A stretch of 57,519 nt of DNA from Acidisphaera sp. L21. GTDB taxonomy: Bacteria > Pseudomonadota > Alphaproteobacteria > Acetobacterales > Acetobacteraceae. The notes below the pieces were generated by a model. That model made no database searches, was not told the origin of the DNA, and saw nothing but the letters and a program-made list of their open reading frames with translations. Below are positions 35,007 through 43,394 of this stretch, piece after piece; position 1 is the first letter of the stretch; each line of letters opens with the position of its first letter. The position numbers and the translations under genes were made by a program. Where the stretch lies: the NCBI RefSeq assembly GCF_009765685.1, contig NZ_LMUY01000142.1:9078-66596 (forward strand), read 5' to 3'.

Positions 35007-35169
35007 CAGCGCCGGTCTAACGAGCCGGAGCGGCATCCCGTTTGGGGTGTCGCTCGCAGCCCACTGGCTCGGCATCTCGGGGGCAAATGGCGCCCGCGCC
35101 GCCTGCTTGTGCTCCATTGATTGCCTGACTACCGTCCGGGACCGAGACGATACGCCACATAAGGTGAGC

Positions 35170-37074
35170 ATGCCCGGCGAGACCGAGTCCGACCCCCGCC
35201 AGCCACTCGTCAGCCCAGCGACCGTGCGCAGCGAGTTCAACGGCTTCGCGTTTGCTGGCAGCCATGGTGCGTTTGGCGATCATCTCGGGGCGGGCATACT
35301 GTATTACGCCCTCGCGCAGATGGTTCGTGCGCAGGTTGCCGTCTGTATCGGTTCGGGTGGGGGCTTCGTTCCGGCGCTCGTGCGACGTGCCCAACTCGAC
35401 GCCGGGATCGCCCCGGCGGCCACCTACCTCGTCGATGCGAACCTGCCCGACCTGGCATTCGGCAGCCCGGTCCAGCTTGGCGGCTGGATGACGGCGGAGA
35501 ATCCCTTCCTTGCCCGGGAGTCCGACATCGTCGTGCTGCCGATGCTGTCGAGCGACGCTGCCAAGCTGTTTGCCGCGCAGCGGATCACGATCGATTACCT
35601 GCACATCGATGGCGACCATTCGCGCGACGGCATGCTGGCGGATTTCCGCGATTACGCGCCGCTGGTGAGTTCCGAAGGCGTGATCACCTTCCACGATCTC
35701 GCAATGCCGAGCATCGGCGCCGCGCTCGCCACCATCGCCGCCGAGTATCCAGAGTGGGAGCATGTCGGCTTCGCGGAGATCGGCGCCGGCACGGGCGTCC
35801 TCCGGCGGCGCCAGCGTGGTCCGGTGCAGCGGCGGACGCAGAACAAGGAAGGTTTCGTCGACGCAGGCCGTTGCGTGACCCTGCAAACGGCACCGGTCCG
35901 GGACGCGATCGTCGAAAGCCAGGAACGCGCCCGCTACGAACGGTGGCATTACCTCGCCAGCCCGGCCTACCAACTCCGCTATCGGCTCGCAGCGACGGAG
36001 ATCGATACCTCGGGGGCAACGATCGTCGAGATCGGCGGCTTTCCCAATTCGGTCGTCGGGGTGATCGCGCAGGCGCTCCGCGTGCATGCGATCGAGCCCT
36101 ACGCGCCGGACGCCTATCGGGCGAAGACGGAAGCGGACGCGCGCGCGAAAGGCATCGACTGGCTGTACCATCCGGTCGCGCTGTCCGCGTTATCGCTGCG
36201 GCCAGCCGATCTTGGCGCCTACAACCTGTTGGCGCTCGGCTTCGATTTGACGGCCGGGGAGGACAGTGTCGAAGGGCTGGCGTCCGCGCTGCACAACTTT
36301 GCCAGGTTGCTGGCGGCGGCCAAGCGTGCCGTCGTCGAGATTCCCGGCTACCGCCCGTCGGAAGCTGCGTGGGAAGCCGTCGCAGCCGCACTGGAGCCGA
36401 AGATCGTTTTTGACGTCACGATGGATTTGCGCCGAGACCCGGTCGCCAGCGTCTATTTCGTGCGCGACGAACGTGCCTTGCGGCGGATGATCGTGATCGA
36501 CGGCACCGCCTGCGCCGACGTGGATGCCGCATCTGTCCAAGCGGCCCTGCATGCCACCGCGGTGGTGCTGATCGGTGCAAAACAGGCCCAGGCGGCGCCG
36601 GTCGATCCGGACTACGCGATTGGCACGGTGATCACCTTCAACACAGTCGGCAATTCGGATCTTTTCGTCCGCAGCGGCTGGCGGGGCGCGGAAGCGCGGT
36701 TCCGCTGGTCCACCGGCGAGGAGGCGAGGTTATCCCTGCGCCTCGCGGAGGACGATCTCGGTCAGGCATCGATGTTCATCGCGCGAGTGACGATCGAGCC
36801 CTTCGTCGTGCCTGTGATCCATCCCAGCCAGCGCATCCAGATCGCCGTCAACGGGCAAGCATTGGCCGAACACACCGTCACCGAACGCACCACGCTGACG
36901 GTCCCGGTTTCACGAGCCAGCTTGCTGAGCCAGCCGGTCGCCCAGTTCTCATTCATGCAGCCAGACTATCGCCGCCCGTTCGACATTCTTCCCGGCAACA
37001 AGGACAAAGCCCAACTCGCCTTCCGCTTTTTCGACTTCGTGCTGTTGCCTGTCACGCCGGGGAATGAGCGATAG
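35170..37074 (+). CDS. Large protein with two methyltransferase-like domains and a beta-rich C-terminal domain, 634 aa
   Basis: ATG 35170 has AAGG upstream and begins before conserved-looking sequence. Domain 1 (about residues 25-230) looks like a class I SAM methyltransferase (Methyltransf_24 type): [46 protein letters not shown]. Domain 2 (about 255-440) has a second Rossmann-like motif, [19 protein letters not shown], then [10 protein letters not shown]; it looks degenerate. The C-terminal part (about 470-634) is beta-rich with aromatic and polar repeats, like an adhesin or glycan-binding fold. No signal peptide. Possibly modifies a cell-surface polymer; function unknown. It ends 11 bases before a convergent tRNA gene. 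Confidence 0.7.
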   Translation: MPGETESDPRQPLVSPATVRSEFNGFAFAGSHGAFGDHLGAGILYYALAQMVRAQVAVCIGSGGGFVPALVRRAQLDAGIAPAATYLVDANLPDLAFGSPVQLGGWMTAENPFLARESDIVVLPMLSSDAAKLFAAQRITIDYLHIDGDHSRDGMLADFRDYAPLVSSEGVITFHDLAMPSIGAALATIAAEYPEWEHVGFAEIGAGTGVLRRRQRGPVQRRTQNKEGFVDAGRCVTLQTAPVRDAIVESQERARYERWHYLASPAYQLRYRLAATEIDTSGATIVEIGGFPNSVVGVIAQALRVHAIEPYAPDAYRAKTEADARAKGIDWLYHPVALSALSLRPADLGAYNLLALGFDLTAGEDSVEGLASALHNFARLLAAAKRAVVEIPGYRPSEAAWEAVAAALEPKIVFDVTMDLRRDPVASVYFVRDERALRRMIVIDGTACADVDAASVQAALHATAVVLIGAKQAQAAPVDPDYAIGTVITFNTVGNSDLFVRSGWRGAEARFRWSTGEEARLSLRLAEDDLGQASMFIARVTIEPFVVPVIHPSQRIQIAVNGQALAEHTVTERTTLTVPVSRASLLSQPVAQFSFMQPDYRRPFDILPGNKDKAQLAFRFFDFVLLPVTPGNER

Positions 37075-37084
37075 GCAAGGCGGA

Positions 37085-37160
37085 TGGTGGAGTTGAGGGG
37101 AATCGAACCCCTGACCTCCTCATTGCGAACGAGGCGCTCTACCAACTGAGCTACAACCCC
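37085..37160 (-). tRNA. tRNA-Ala (anticodon CGC)
   Basis: 76 bases fold as a standard cloverleaf. The acceptor GGGGTTG pairs with CAACTCC and contains the G3-U70 wobble that identifies alanine tRNAs. The D-arm is GCTCAGTTGGTAGAGC; the anticodon stem CCTCG/TGAGG holds the loop TTCGCAA (anticodon CGC); the T-arm contains GGTTCGATTCC. Discriminator A and an encoded CCA follow at 37085-37088. It reads GCG codons, which are frequent in this genome. Confidence 0.95.
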
Positions 37161-37294
37161 GCCTTGCAGGGGCCGGGGTATGCCCAGCACCGCGGTGCGA
37201 GTCAAGCGCCCGGGCGTGCCAGACCGGCAGAGTTCACGTTGCGAATGACGAAAAGCAACGCTAGGGTCCGGCGCCGCGCAGGGGGTTGTATCGC

Positions 37295-37612
37295 TTGGTC
37301 ACCATTATCTATCAGTTGCTTGACCAGATTCTGAATCTCTACTGGTGGGCCGTCATCCTCGCCGCCGTCATGAGCAATCTGATCGCGTTCGGCGTGCTGG
37401 ACACCCGTAACCGGCTGGTTTGGACCATCGCGGATTTCCTCTACCGCATCACCGAGCCCGCCTTGCGCCGGATCCGCAACGTCGTGCCCAGTTTCAGCGG
37501 CATCGACCTCAGTCCGCTGGTGCTGCTGCTGCTCATCTGGGTGCTGCGCAACGTGTTGGCGCGTGTGTACCAGGCGGTGGTGTTCGGCGGCCTGCAACCG
37601 CTGTTCTACTAG
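37295..37612 (+). CDS. YggT family membrane protein, 105 aa
   Basis: Small integral membrane protein of the YggT/Ycf19 family, linked in other bacteria to cell-envelope and division-site functions but without a defined reaction. Two hydrophobic pairs are visible: [19 protein letters not shown] and [18 protein letters not shown]. The motif [18 protein letters not shown] between them is the family hallmark. I chose the TTG at 37295 because AGGGGG sits 9 bases upstream; the TTG at 37286 touches that site directly. folD follows 4 bases after its stop. Confidence 0.85.
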   Translation: MVTIIYQLLDQILNLYWWAVILAAVMSNLIAFGVLDTRNRLVWTIADFLYRITEPALRRIRNVVPSFSGIDLSPLVLLLLIWVLRNVLARVYQAVVFGGLQPLFY

Positions 37613-37616
37613 CCGG

Positions 37617-38486
37617 ATGACCGCCCAGCCGATCGACGGCAAAGCCCCGGCCGCCCTGTTGCGCGGTCGGGTCGCCGCGCGGGTGGCCACGCTGGCGTTT
37701 CAGCCCGGACTAGCCGTGGTGCTGGTGGGCGACGACCCCGCCAGCGCCGTCTACGTCCGCAACAAGGACAAGGCCGCCCAGGCCGCTGGCCTCGCCGTGC
37801 AGACGATACGCCTTCCGGCGAACAGCACCCAGGCCGAGATTCTGGCAGTCGTTGCCGGGCTGAATGCCGACCCGGCAGTCGATGGCATCCTGGTGCAACT
37901 GCCCTTGCCGCCGCAACTGGACGCCGACGCCGTCATCGCCACGCTGGACCCGGCCAAGGATGTGGACGGGCTGACCACGCAGAATGCTGGCCGCCTAGCC
38001 TCCGGCGCCGCCGTCTTGTCGCTGGACGCGCCGGGTGGCACGGCGCTCGCGCCCTGCACCCCGCGGGGCGTCATGGTGCTGCTGGCCTCGGTTCAGCCAT
38101 CGCTTTCTGGCGCCCGGGTGATCGTGATCGGCCGGTCCGCCCTGGTGGGTCGCCCGGTGGCCCAAATGCTGACGGCGGCGGACGCGACCGTCACCATCAC
38201 CCATTCGCGCACGCGGGATCTGCCGGCGGAGTGTCGCCGGGCGGACATTGTGGTGGCCGCTGTGGGCCGGCCGGAAATGGTCCGCGGCGACTGGCTGGCA
38301 CCAGGCGCCGTGGTGATCGACGTTGGCATCAATCGCCTGGCCGATGGCCGCCTAGTGGGTGACGCCGCCTATGACGAATGCGCCGCCGTGGCGTCTGCCA
38401 TTACACCGGTGCCCGGCGGCGTCGGGCCGATGACGATCGCCTGTCTGCTGGAAAACACCGTCGCGGCTTCCATTGCCCGACGTTAG
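37617..38486 (+). CDS. folD: Bifunctional methylenetetrahydrofolate dehydrogenase/cyclohydrolase FolD, 289 aa
   Basis: Interconverts 5,10-methylene-THF and 10-formyl-THF in one-carbon metabolism. Motifs: [16 protein letters not shown] with the catalytic Lys, [52 protein letters not shown] (NADP-binding) and [19 protein letters not shown]. Full family length. It is probably co-transcribed with yggT. Confidence 0.97.
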   Translation: MTAQPIDGKAPAALLRGRVAARVATLAFQPGLAVVLVGDDPASAVYVRNKDKAAQAAGLAVQTIRLPANSTQAEILAVVAGLNADPAVDGILVQLPLPPQLDADAVIATLDPAKDVDGLTTQNAGRLASGAAVLSLDAPGGTALAPCTPRGVMVLLASVQPSLSGARVIVIGRSALVGRPVAQMLTAADATVTITHSRTRDLPAECRRADIVVAAVGRPEMVRGDWLAPGAVVIDVGINRLADGRLVGDAAYDECAAVASAITPVPGGVGPMTIACLLENTVAASIARR

Positions 38487-38528
38487 CCTCGGCGCGTTAA
38501 CGGTCCGGTAGCGTTTCGCCGATTACCC

Positions 38529-38553
38529 TCGCCTCCGGCTCTCAAGGAGGCGA
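38529..38553 (+). promoter_or_regulatory. Inverted repeat that can sequester the ribosome-binding site
   Basis: TCGCCTCC (38529-38536) and GGAGGCGA (38546-38553) are perfect 8-base arms around a 9-base loop. The right arm contains most of the consensus Shine-Dalgarno AAGGAGG (38544-38550) for the gene starting at 38557. Folding of the mRNA would hide the ribosome-binding site. This suggests translational control, such as a thermometer-like or ligand-dependent switch, but that is inference. Confidence 0.5.
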
Positions 38554-38556
38554 AAA

Positions 38557-38919
38557 ATGCGTCGTTCGTGCCAGGCTATTGCCATTGCATCGCTGGTTCT
38601 GCTGCCCTTAGCGGCCCAGGCAGCCGGCGGGGATTTCACCCTCACCAACCGGACCGGCCAGCAGATCGACCGGATCTCCGTCAGTCAAAGCAACGACCGC
38701 CAATGGAGCGGCGACGCCGTAAATCCGCCGCAGGTGCAGGATGGCGGGCGGGTCAGCATCAACCTGCCGACCGGGACCCGGCAGTGCCAGTTCGATTTGG
38801 AGGTTGAATATCACGGCGGCCGCACCGCAAGCTGGAGTGGCCTGAACCTTTGCGCGACCCCGCGCGTATCCCTGTATTGGGACACGAAGACCCGAACGAC
38901 CAGCGCCCAACCCGGCTAG
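38557..38919 (+). CDS. Secreted beta-rich protein of unknown function, 120 aa
   Basis: Signal peptide (ASLVLLPLAAQAA) then a compact domain: FTLTNRTGQQIDRISVS, RQWSGDAV, two cysteines (RQCQFDLEVEY and LNLCATP). It resembles a widespread small periplasmic domain in alphaproteobacteria that I cannot name with certainty. It has a consensus AAGGAGG at a 6-base spacing, inside a perfect inverted repeat. Its TAG stop forms CTAG with the stop of the convergent SDHAF4 gene. Confidence 0.75.
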   Translation: MRRSCQAIAIASLVLLPLAAQAAGGDFTLTNRTGQQIDRISVSQSNDRQWSGDAVNPPQVQDGGRVSINLPTGTRQCQFDLEVEYHGGRTASWSGLNLCATPRVSLYWDTKTRTTSAQPG

Positions 38920-39062
38920 AAATCGGTGCAGCGGCCCTTCTGTTCCCAATCGCCGTAGCGCGTGGGTTCGGGGCCGGCGGGGCCGCCATATTCCTTGGGC
39001 ATCGGCGCAGGCGCCGGCTTCGGGGCGGGGGCAGCGGGCTTGGGCTCGGTTGTGTCGTCCAT
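38916..39062 (-). CDS. Succinate dehydrogenase assembly factor 4-like protein (DUF1674), 48 aa
   Basis: The C-terminus EYGGPAGPEPTRYGDWE followed by KGRCTDF is the diagnostic DUF1674/SDHAF4 motif; the mitochondrial homologue assists maturation of the flavinated succinate dehydrogenase subunit. The Pro/Ala-rich N-terminus is typical. ATG 39062 has AGGC upstream; an in-frame ATG at 39092 would add 10 residues. It is the last gene after the ccm operon, 35 bases from ccmI, so it may be read through with it. Confidence 0.85.
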   Translation of the reverse strand: MDDTTEPKPAAPAPKPAPAPMPKEYGGPAGPEPTRYGDWEQKGRCTDF

Positions 39063-39097
39063 TTTGCCTATGTGGGCGATGGCCGCGCCCATCGCAA

Positions 39098-39814
39098 CTA
39101 GGGCGGTGGTGCGGTCGCGAGGCGTTGTTCGATCTCGCCCCGCCACGGCGCGTCGGCCGGCGCGGCAGCCAACGCCTGGTGATACAGCGCGGCGGAGGCG
39201 GGGCTGATCTTACCCTCTGCCCGGCTTGCCGCATCGGCCGTCATCGCGGCCAGCACCGGGTCGAAATGCTGCGCCAGGGCGGTGCGCCAGGCGGTCGCGG
39301 CCTGGGCGAACCGGCCACGGCTGGCCTCCACGTTGCCGAGCATGATCTGGCCCTCCCGCGCGCGGGGGGACGCCGGGTCAATCGCAGCCAGCGCCGCGCG
39401 GAGTTGGGTGGCGGCCTGGTCTGCCTCCGCCAAGTGGGCATCGGCCGCCTGGATACGCTCGGCCAGCGGCTGGGACGGCAAATCGGGCCGCCCGCTAATG
39501 AGGTACAGCACCAGAGCCAGCATCGGCACCAGGATCAGCCCCAGCACTAGCGGCCCGCGATCCGGCGTTTGGCCGGGCCGCTCCACGGCCTCGGACGCGG
39601 CCAGCAAACGACGCTGTAGTTCCAACATTGCGGTCGCGTGGTCGGTGGGGGCGATCCGCTGTTCGGCCAGGTCGCGATCCAACTCGACGATCTGCGCCCG
39701 ATACAAGGCGATGGCGGCCTCGTTCCGGCCGCGCACGCGAATGCGGTTGCGCAGCATCCACCCCGCGGGGCTCAGCGCGCACAGGGCCAGGATGGCGGCG
39801 GCCAGCCAGATCAC
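39098..39814 (-). CDS. ccmI: Cytochrome c maturation protein CcmI, 238 aa
   Basis: Chaperone of apocytochrome c in the inner membrane. Two helices bracket a cytosolic loop: WLAAAILALCALSPAGWML, then YRAQIVELDRDLAEQRI and LGLILVPMLALVLYLI near residue 100. A periplasmic TPR-like region follows (GNVEASRGRFAQAATAWRTAL). It is shorter than the roughly 400-residue CcmI of many proteobacteria, so the C-terminal TPR domain is reduced. GTG 39814 overlaps the ccmH stop (GTGA). Confidence 0.88.
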   Translation of the reverse strand: MIWLAAAILALCALSPAGWMLRNRIRVRGRNEAAIALYRAQIVELDRDLAEQRIAPTDHATAMLELQRRLLAASEAVERPGQTPDRGPLVLGLILVPMLALVLYLISGRPDLPSQPLAERIQAADAHLAEADQAATQLRAALAAIDPASPRAREGQIMLGNVEASRGRFAQAATAWRTALAQHFDPVLAAMTADAASRAEGKISPASAALYHQALAAAPADAPWRGEIEQRLATAPPP

Positions 39815-40275
39815 GGACGGGTCAACTCCGCCAGGCGTGCCCGCTCGGCGTCGGTCAGGGGGGCCGGTGGGGCAAGGCGTGCGCGGCGCCCCAGAATCGC
39901 CAGGCCCAGCCCGATACCGACCGCCAGCAGAGGCGACAGCCACAGCAGCGCCGTCACCGCATTGAACGGCGGCCGCAGCCGAACGAAGTCGCCGTAGCGG
40001 GCCACCATCCAGGCCGTCACCTGGGCGTCCGTGTCCCCGGCCACAACGCGCTGTCGCACGATGCCGCGCAAGTCGCGGGCCAGGTCGGCGCCAGAATCCT
40101 CTATGCTCTCGTTCTGGCACACCAGACAGCGCAATTGCCGGCCGATCTGTTCGGCGCGGGTCTCCTGCGCCGGGTTTGGCAGCATCTCCGCCGGGTCGTT
40201 GATGGCGTGCGCCGGCCAGGCGGCCAGCAGCACCCAGGCCACCAACGCCGGCGCGATCAGCCGAGCGCGCGCCAT
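39811..40275 (-). CDS. ccmH: Cytochrome c maturation thioreductase CcmH, 154 aa
   Basis: Membrane-anchored periplasmic protein that reduces or holds the CXXCH thiols of apocytochrome c. A signal (VAWVLLAAWPAHA) precedes the redox motif RCLVCQNESIEDSGADLARDL (LRCxxCQ type). A C-terminal helix, ALLWLSPLLAVGIGLGLAIL, anchors it. ATG 40275 overlaps dsbE by 19 bases. Confidence 0.96.
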   Translation of the reverse strand: MARARLIAPALVAWVLLAAWPAHAINDPAEMLPNPAQETRAEQIGRQLRCLVCQNESIEDSGADLARDLRGIVRQRVVAGDTDAQVTAWMVARYGDFVRLRPPFNAVTALLWLSPLLAVGIGLGLAILGRRARLAPPAPLTDAERARLAELTRP

Positions 40276-40805
40276 GCCGGTTGCAGCCGATCCTGGATCA
40301 CGCTGGCATCCAACGGGCCGGGCCAATGCCAGCGCACCACGCCCCCGCCATCCACCAGAAAGCTTTCGGGCACGCCGGACAGGCCGAAATCGATCGCCAC
40401 CCGGCCCGGCGTGTCGCGCCCGATGCGCTGATACGGGTCGCCATGGCGCTGGATGAACTGGGCCGCCTTGTCCTCCGGGTCCTTGTAGGCGATGGCCCAG
40501 ATTGGCATCCCCGACTTGGCCAGCGCCAGCAGCGCCGGATGTTCCTGCACACACGGCACGCACCAGGACGCGAAGAAGTTCAGCAGCACCGGCTTGCCCT
40601 GCGCCAACTCGGCACTGGTGAAGCCCTGGCCTGGCGCCTGGGCCGGCAGATCGAAATGCGGCACCGGTTGCCCGGTGATCGGGCTCGGCACACCGCGCGG
40701 GTCGAACGTGCCGCGCTGCATGCCGCGCAGCATGGTCCAAAACGCGGCTCCGCCGAGCGCTGCTACGCCCAGCGGCGCCGTCAGCAGGACCTGCCGCCGG
40801 TTCAT
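40257..40805 (-). CDS. ccmG: Thiol:disulfide interchange protein DsbE/CcmG, 182 aa
   Basis: Periplasmic thioredoxin-like reductant for cytochrome c maturation, anchored by an N-terminal helix (LLTAPLGVAALGGAAFW). Active site FFASWCVPCVQEHP (WCVPC); the conserved GVPESFLVD carries the cis-Pro loop. ATG 40805 shares one base with the ccmF stop. The open frame upstream is shadow. Confidence 0.96.
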   Translation of the reverse strand: MNRRQVLLTAPLGVAALGGAAFWTMLRGMQRGTFDPRGVPSPITGQPVPHFDLPAQAPGQGFTSAELAQGKPVLLNFFASWCVPCVQEHPALLALAKSGMPIWAIAYKDPEDKAAQFIQRHGDPYQRIGRDTPGRVAIDFGLSGVPESFLVDGGGVVRWHWPGPLDASVIQDRLQPAWRALG

Positions 40806-42766
40806 CAGGCCGATACCCCCAGCGGCACCGTTTTGCGTGCCGGCGCACCGACCCGCAGGCGCCGATCGGCCAGGGACAGCCCACCGCCGATCGCCATCAC
40901 CAGCCCACCCAGCCAAATCCACGGCGCCATCGGATTGTAGTGCAGCCGCATGACAGCGGCGCCGTCCCGTTCCTCGCCCAGTACCGCGTAGATGTCGGCG
41001 AACCCGGTGGTGTGGATCGCCGCCTCGGTCGTGGTCACGGTTTGGGTGGTGAAGGCGCGGCGAGAGGGATGCATCTCCAAATCCGGCTCACCCGGGCGGA
41101 TCACGCGGATATTGGCAACGCGCTCATTATAGTTCGGGCCCGTTCGGTCGGTCAGCGAGTCCAGCGCCCAGGTGAGCCCGGCGGCCTGGATTTGCTCGCC
41201 AGGGTGCACCAGCACCACTTGCTGCCGGGCCAGCGACATGCCGGCGATCCCGGCCACCGTCACGCCCAGCCCGGCATGCGCAATGGCGGCGCCGAATGCC
41301 GCGATCGGTAGGCCGCGCAACCGCGCCATGCTGTTGCCGGCGGGCAGGCGGAACAGGCGAATACGCTCCACGATATCGGCGGCTGCCCCGGCGATCATCC
41401 AGGCCGCACCTCCGAAGGCGAGGGCCGGTAGCACCGGCGCCTTGGTCAATGCGATCAGCCCGACCATCACCGCGATCAGCGCCGCCCACCAGATCCGCAG
41501 CAGCGCCGGTAGCAGCGCGGCTCGCTTCCACGGCATCACCGGCCCAATCGTCATCGCGGCAAACACCGGCACCGCCAGGGGGATCACCGTCGCGTTGAAG
41601 AACGGTGCCCCGACGCTCAGTTTGTCATGCAGGATCAGATCGCTGAACAGCGGATACATTGTGCCCGTGATCACCACGGCGGCGATCGAGCACAGCAGCA
41701 CGTTGTTCAGCACCAGCGCGCCCTCCCGCGACACGGGCGCGAAGATGCCGCCGGCCGACAAAGCGGGCGCGCGGATTGCGAATAGCAGCAGGCTGCCGCC
41801 AATCACCACGCCCAGCAGGCCCAGAATGAACACGCCACGCGCCGGGTCGTTGGCAAAGGCATGCACGGAGTTGAGGATGCCGGACCGCACCAGGAACGTG
41901 CCGGACAGGCTGAGCGAGAACGTCGCGATCGCCAGCAGCACGGTCCAGATCTTCAGCGCCTCCCGCTTTTCCACCACGATGGCGGAATGCAGCAGTGCCG
42001 TCCCGGTCAACCACGGCAGCAGGGAGGCGTTTTCCACCGGATCCCAGAACCAAAAGCCGCCCCAGCCCAGCTCGTAATAGGCCCACCACGAGCCCAGCGC
42101 GATCCCGCAGGTCAGCAGGCACCACGACGCCAGCGTCCACGGCCGCACCCAGCGGCCCCACGATGCATCGACCCGCCCCTCGAGCAGCGCCGCGATCGCG
42201 AACGCGAACGGCACCGCGAACCCGACATATCCGGCGTAGAGCATGGGCGGATGGAAGGCGAGGCCAGGGTCCTGCAGCAGCGGGTTCATGTCGCGCCCGT
42301 CGATCGGCGCCGGCCATAGCCTGGTGAACGGGTTCGACGTCAGCAGCGAAAACAACAGAAACCCGGCGGACGACGCACCCAACACCCCGATCACCCGCGC
42401 CCGCAACGCCCCCGGTAGATTGCGACCGAATCCGGCAACCGCCCCGCCGCACAACGCCAGGATCAGCGCCCACAGGATGATCGACCCTTCGTGGTTCCCC
42501 CAACTCCCGGTGATTTTGTACAGCAGCGGTTTCAGGCTGTTGCTGTTCTCCGCTACATTCAAGACGGAAAAATCGTCCACTACGTTGGACCACACCAGGC
42601 AGAACGCCGACACGCCCAATGCCAGCAACTGCCCGCAGGCCAGGCCGGGCGCCGCCGCAATCAGCCGCTCGTCACGCCGCCAGGCGCCATAGATCGGTAG
42701 GATCGCCTGAGCAAACGAAAGCGCGCAGGCCAGCGCAAGCGCGAAATGGCCGAGTTCCGGGATCAC
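40805..42766 (-). CDS. ccmF: Cytochrome c heme lyase subunit CcmF, 653 aa
   Basis: Large polytopic membrane subunit of the heme ligation complex with CcmH/I. The tryptophan-rich WWD signature is clear: ELGWGGFWFWDPVENASLLPW near residue 245. Other landmarks are GSWGNHEGSIILW near 100, HPPMLYAGYVG, and a large periplasmic loop before the last helix. Full length. The start is the GTG at 42766, overlapping the ccmE stop (GTGA). Confidence 0.97.
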   Translation of the reverse strand: MIPELGHFALALACALSFAQAILPIYGAWRRDERLIAAAPGLACGQLLALGVSAFCLVWSNVVDDFSVLNVAENSNSLKPLLYKITGSWGNHEGSIILWALILALCGGAVAGFGRNLPGALRARVIGVLGASSAGFLLFSLLTSNPFTRLWPAPIDGRDMNPLLQDPGLAFHPPMLYAGYVGFAVPFAFAIAALLEGRVDASWGRWVRPWTLASWCLLTCGIALGSWWAYYELGWGGFWFWDPVENASLLPWLTGTALLHSAIVVEKREALKIWTVLLAIATFSLSLSGTFLVRSGILNSVHAFANDPARGVFILGLLGVVIGGSLLLFAIRAPALSAGGIFAPVSREGALVLNNVLLCSIAAVVITGTMYPLFSDLILHDKLSVGAPFFNATVIPLAVPVFAAMTIGPVMPWKRAALLPALLRIWWAALIAVMVGLIALTKAPVLPALAFGGAAWMIAGAAADIVERIRLFRLPAGNSMARLRGLPIAAFGAAIAHAGLGVTVAGIAGMSLARQQVVLVHPGEQIQAAGLTWALDSLTDRTGPNYNERVANIRVIRPGEPDLEMHPSRRAFTTQTVTTTEAAIHTTGFADIYAVLGEERDGAAVMRLHYNPMAPWIWLGGLVMAIGGGLSLADRRLRVGAPARKTVPLGVSA

Positions 42767-43260
42767 CCGGCCGTCCTCGTCGCCATGGCGTTCCAGGTGG
42801 CGGCGGGCGGCGGCGGCCCCTTGGTCGGGTCCCACATGCCAGCCTTCTTAAGCGCGTCCGCCACGTCTTTCGGCATGTAGGTCTCGTCGTGTTTGGCCAG
42901 CACCTCGCTGGCGCGGAATGTACCATCCGGCCGCAGCGTGCCCAACGTTACCACGCCCTGGCCCTCGCGAAACAGATCCGGCAGGATGCCGGTATACGAC
43001 ACATCCACGCTCGCCTTACCGTCGGTGACGCGGAAATGCGCTACCGGCTCCCCACCTTCCGACACCCGATGGACCGAACCGGCCTCCACCAGCCCACCGA
43101 GCCGGAGCGATCGTCCCGGCTGGCCGTTGGCCGCCAGGTCGGAGGGTGCGACGAAGAACACCATGTCGCTGCTGAACGCCAAGAGCGACAGCGCCGTCGC
43201 CGAACCCAGTCCAACCCCGCACACGAGCACGATCGCCCAGCGTCGTCCCTTGCGGGTCAT
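42763..43260 (-). CDS. ccmE: Periplasmic heme chaperone CcmE, 165 aa
   Basis: Carries heme covalently from CcmC to CcmF. An N-terminal membrane anchor precedes an OB-fold (LRLGGLVEAGSV, VSYTGILPDLFREGQGVV). The heme-attachment histidine is in VLAKHDETYMPKDV near residue 123. Its ATG overlaps the ccmD stop (ATGA). Confidence 0.97.
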   Translation of the reverse strand: MTRKGRRWAIVLVCGVGLGSATALSLLAFSSDMVFFVAPSDLAANGQPGRSLRLGGLVEAGSVHRVSEGGEPVAHFRVTDGKASVDVSYTGILPDLFREGQGVVTLGTLRPDGTFRASEVLAKHDETYMPKDVADALKKAGMWDPTKGPPPPAATWNAMATRTAG

Positions 43261-43394
43261 TGCGCTGCCCGCGGATCGATCGCGGCCAGCCGGCGCCGCG
43301 CTAGCGACAGACGGCGTGCTGCCCCCAACCCAAATCCCAAAGGCACGATGAGGGCCAGCGCATAGGACAGCGCGATGAATCCCAGATGCGTCAT
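43257..43394 (-). CDS. ccmD: Heme exporter subunit CcmD, 45 aa
   Basis: Tiny membrane protein that stabilises the CcmABC-CcmE complex. One helix (HLGFIALSYALALIVPLGFGL) is followed by a basic tail (RRLSLARRRLAAIDPRA), which is the CcmD pattern. It overlaps ccmC upstream and ccmE downstream by 4 bases each. Confidence 0.88.
   Translation of the reverse strand: MTHLGFIALSYALALIVPLGFGLGAARRLSLARRRLAAIDPRAAQ

Noticed and set aside
34921-35169. An 83-codon extension of the double-methyltransferase protein
   Set aside because: It overlaps the secreted six-cysteine protein in another frame, has low-complexity Arg/Ser content, and a better start with AAGG lies at 35170.
37085-37160. tRNA-Ala as an integration site for a genomic island
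   Set aside because: I saw no integrase gene and no repeat of the tRNA 3' end in the flanking 3 kb; the nearby orphan genes alone do not support an island.
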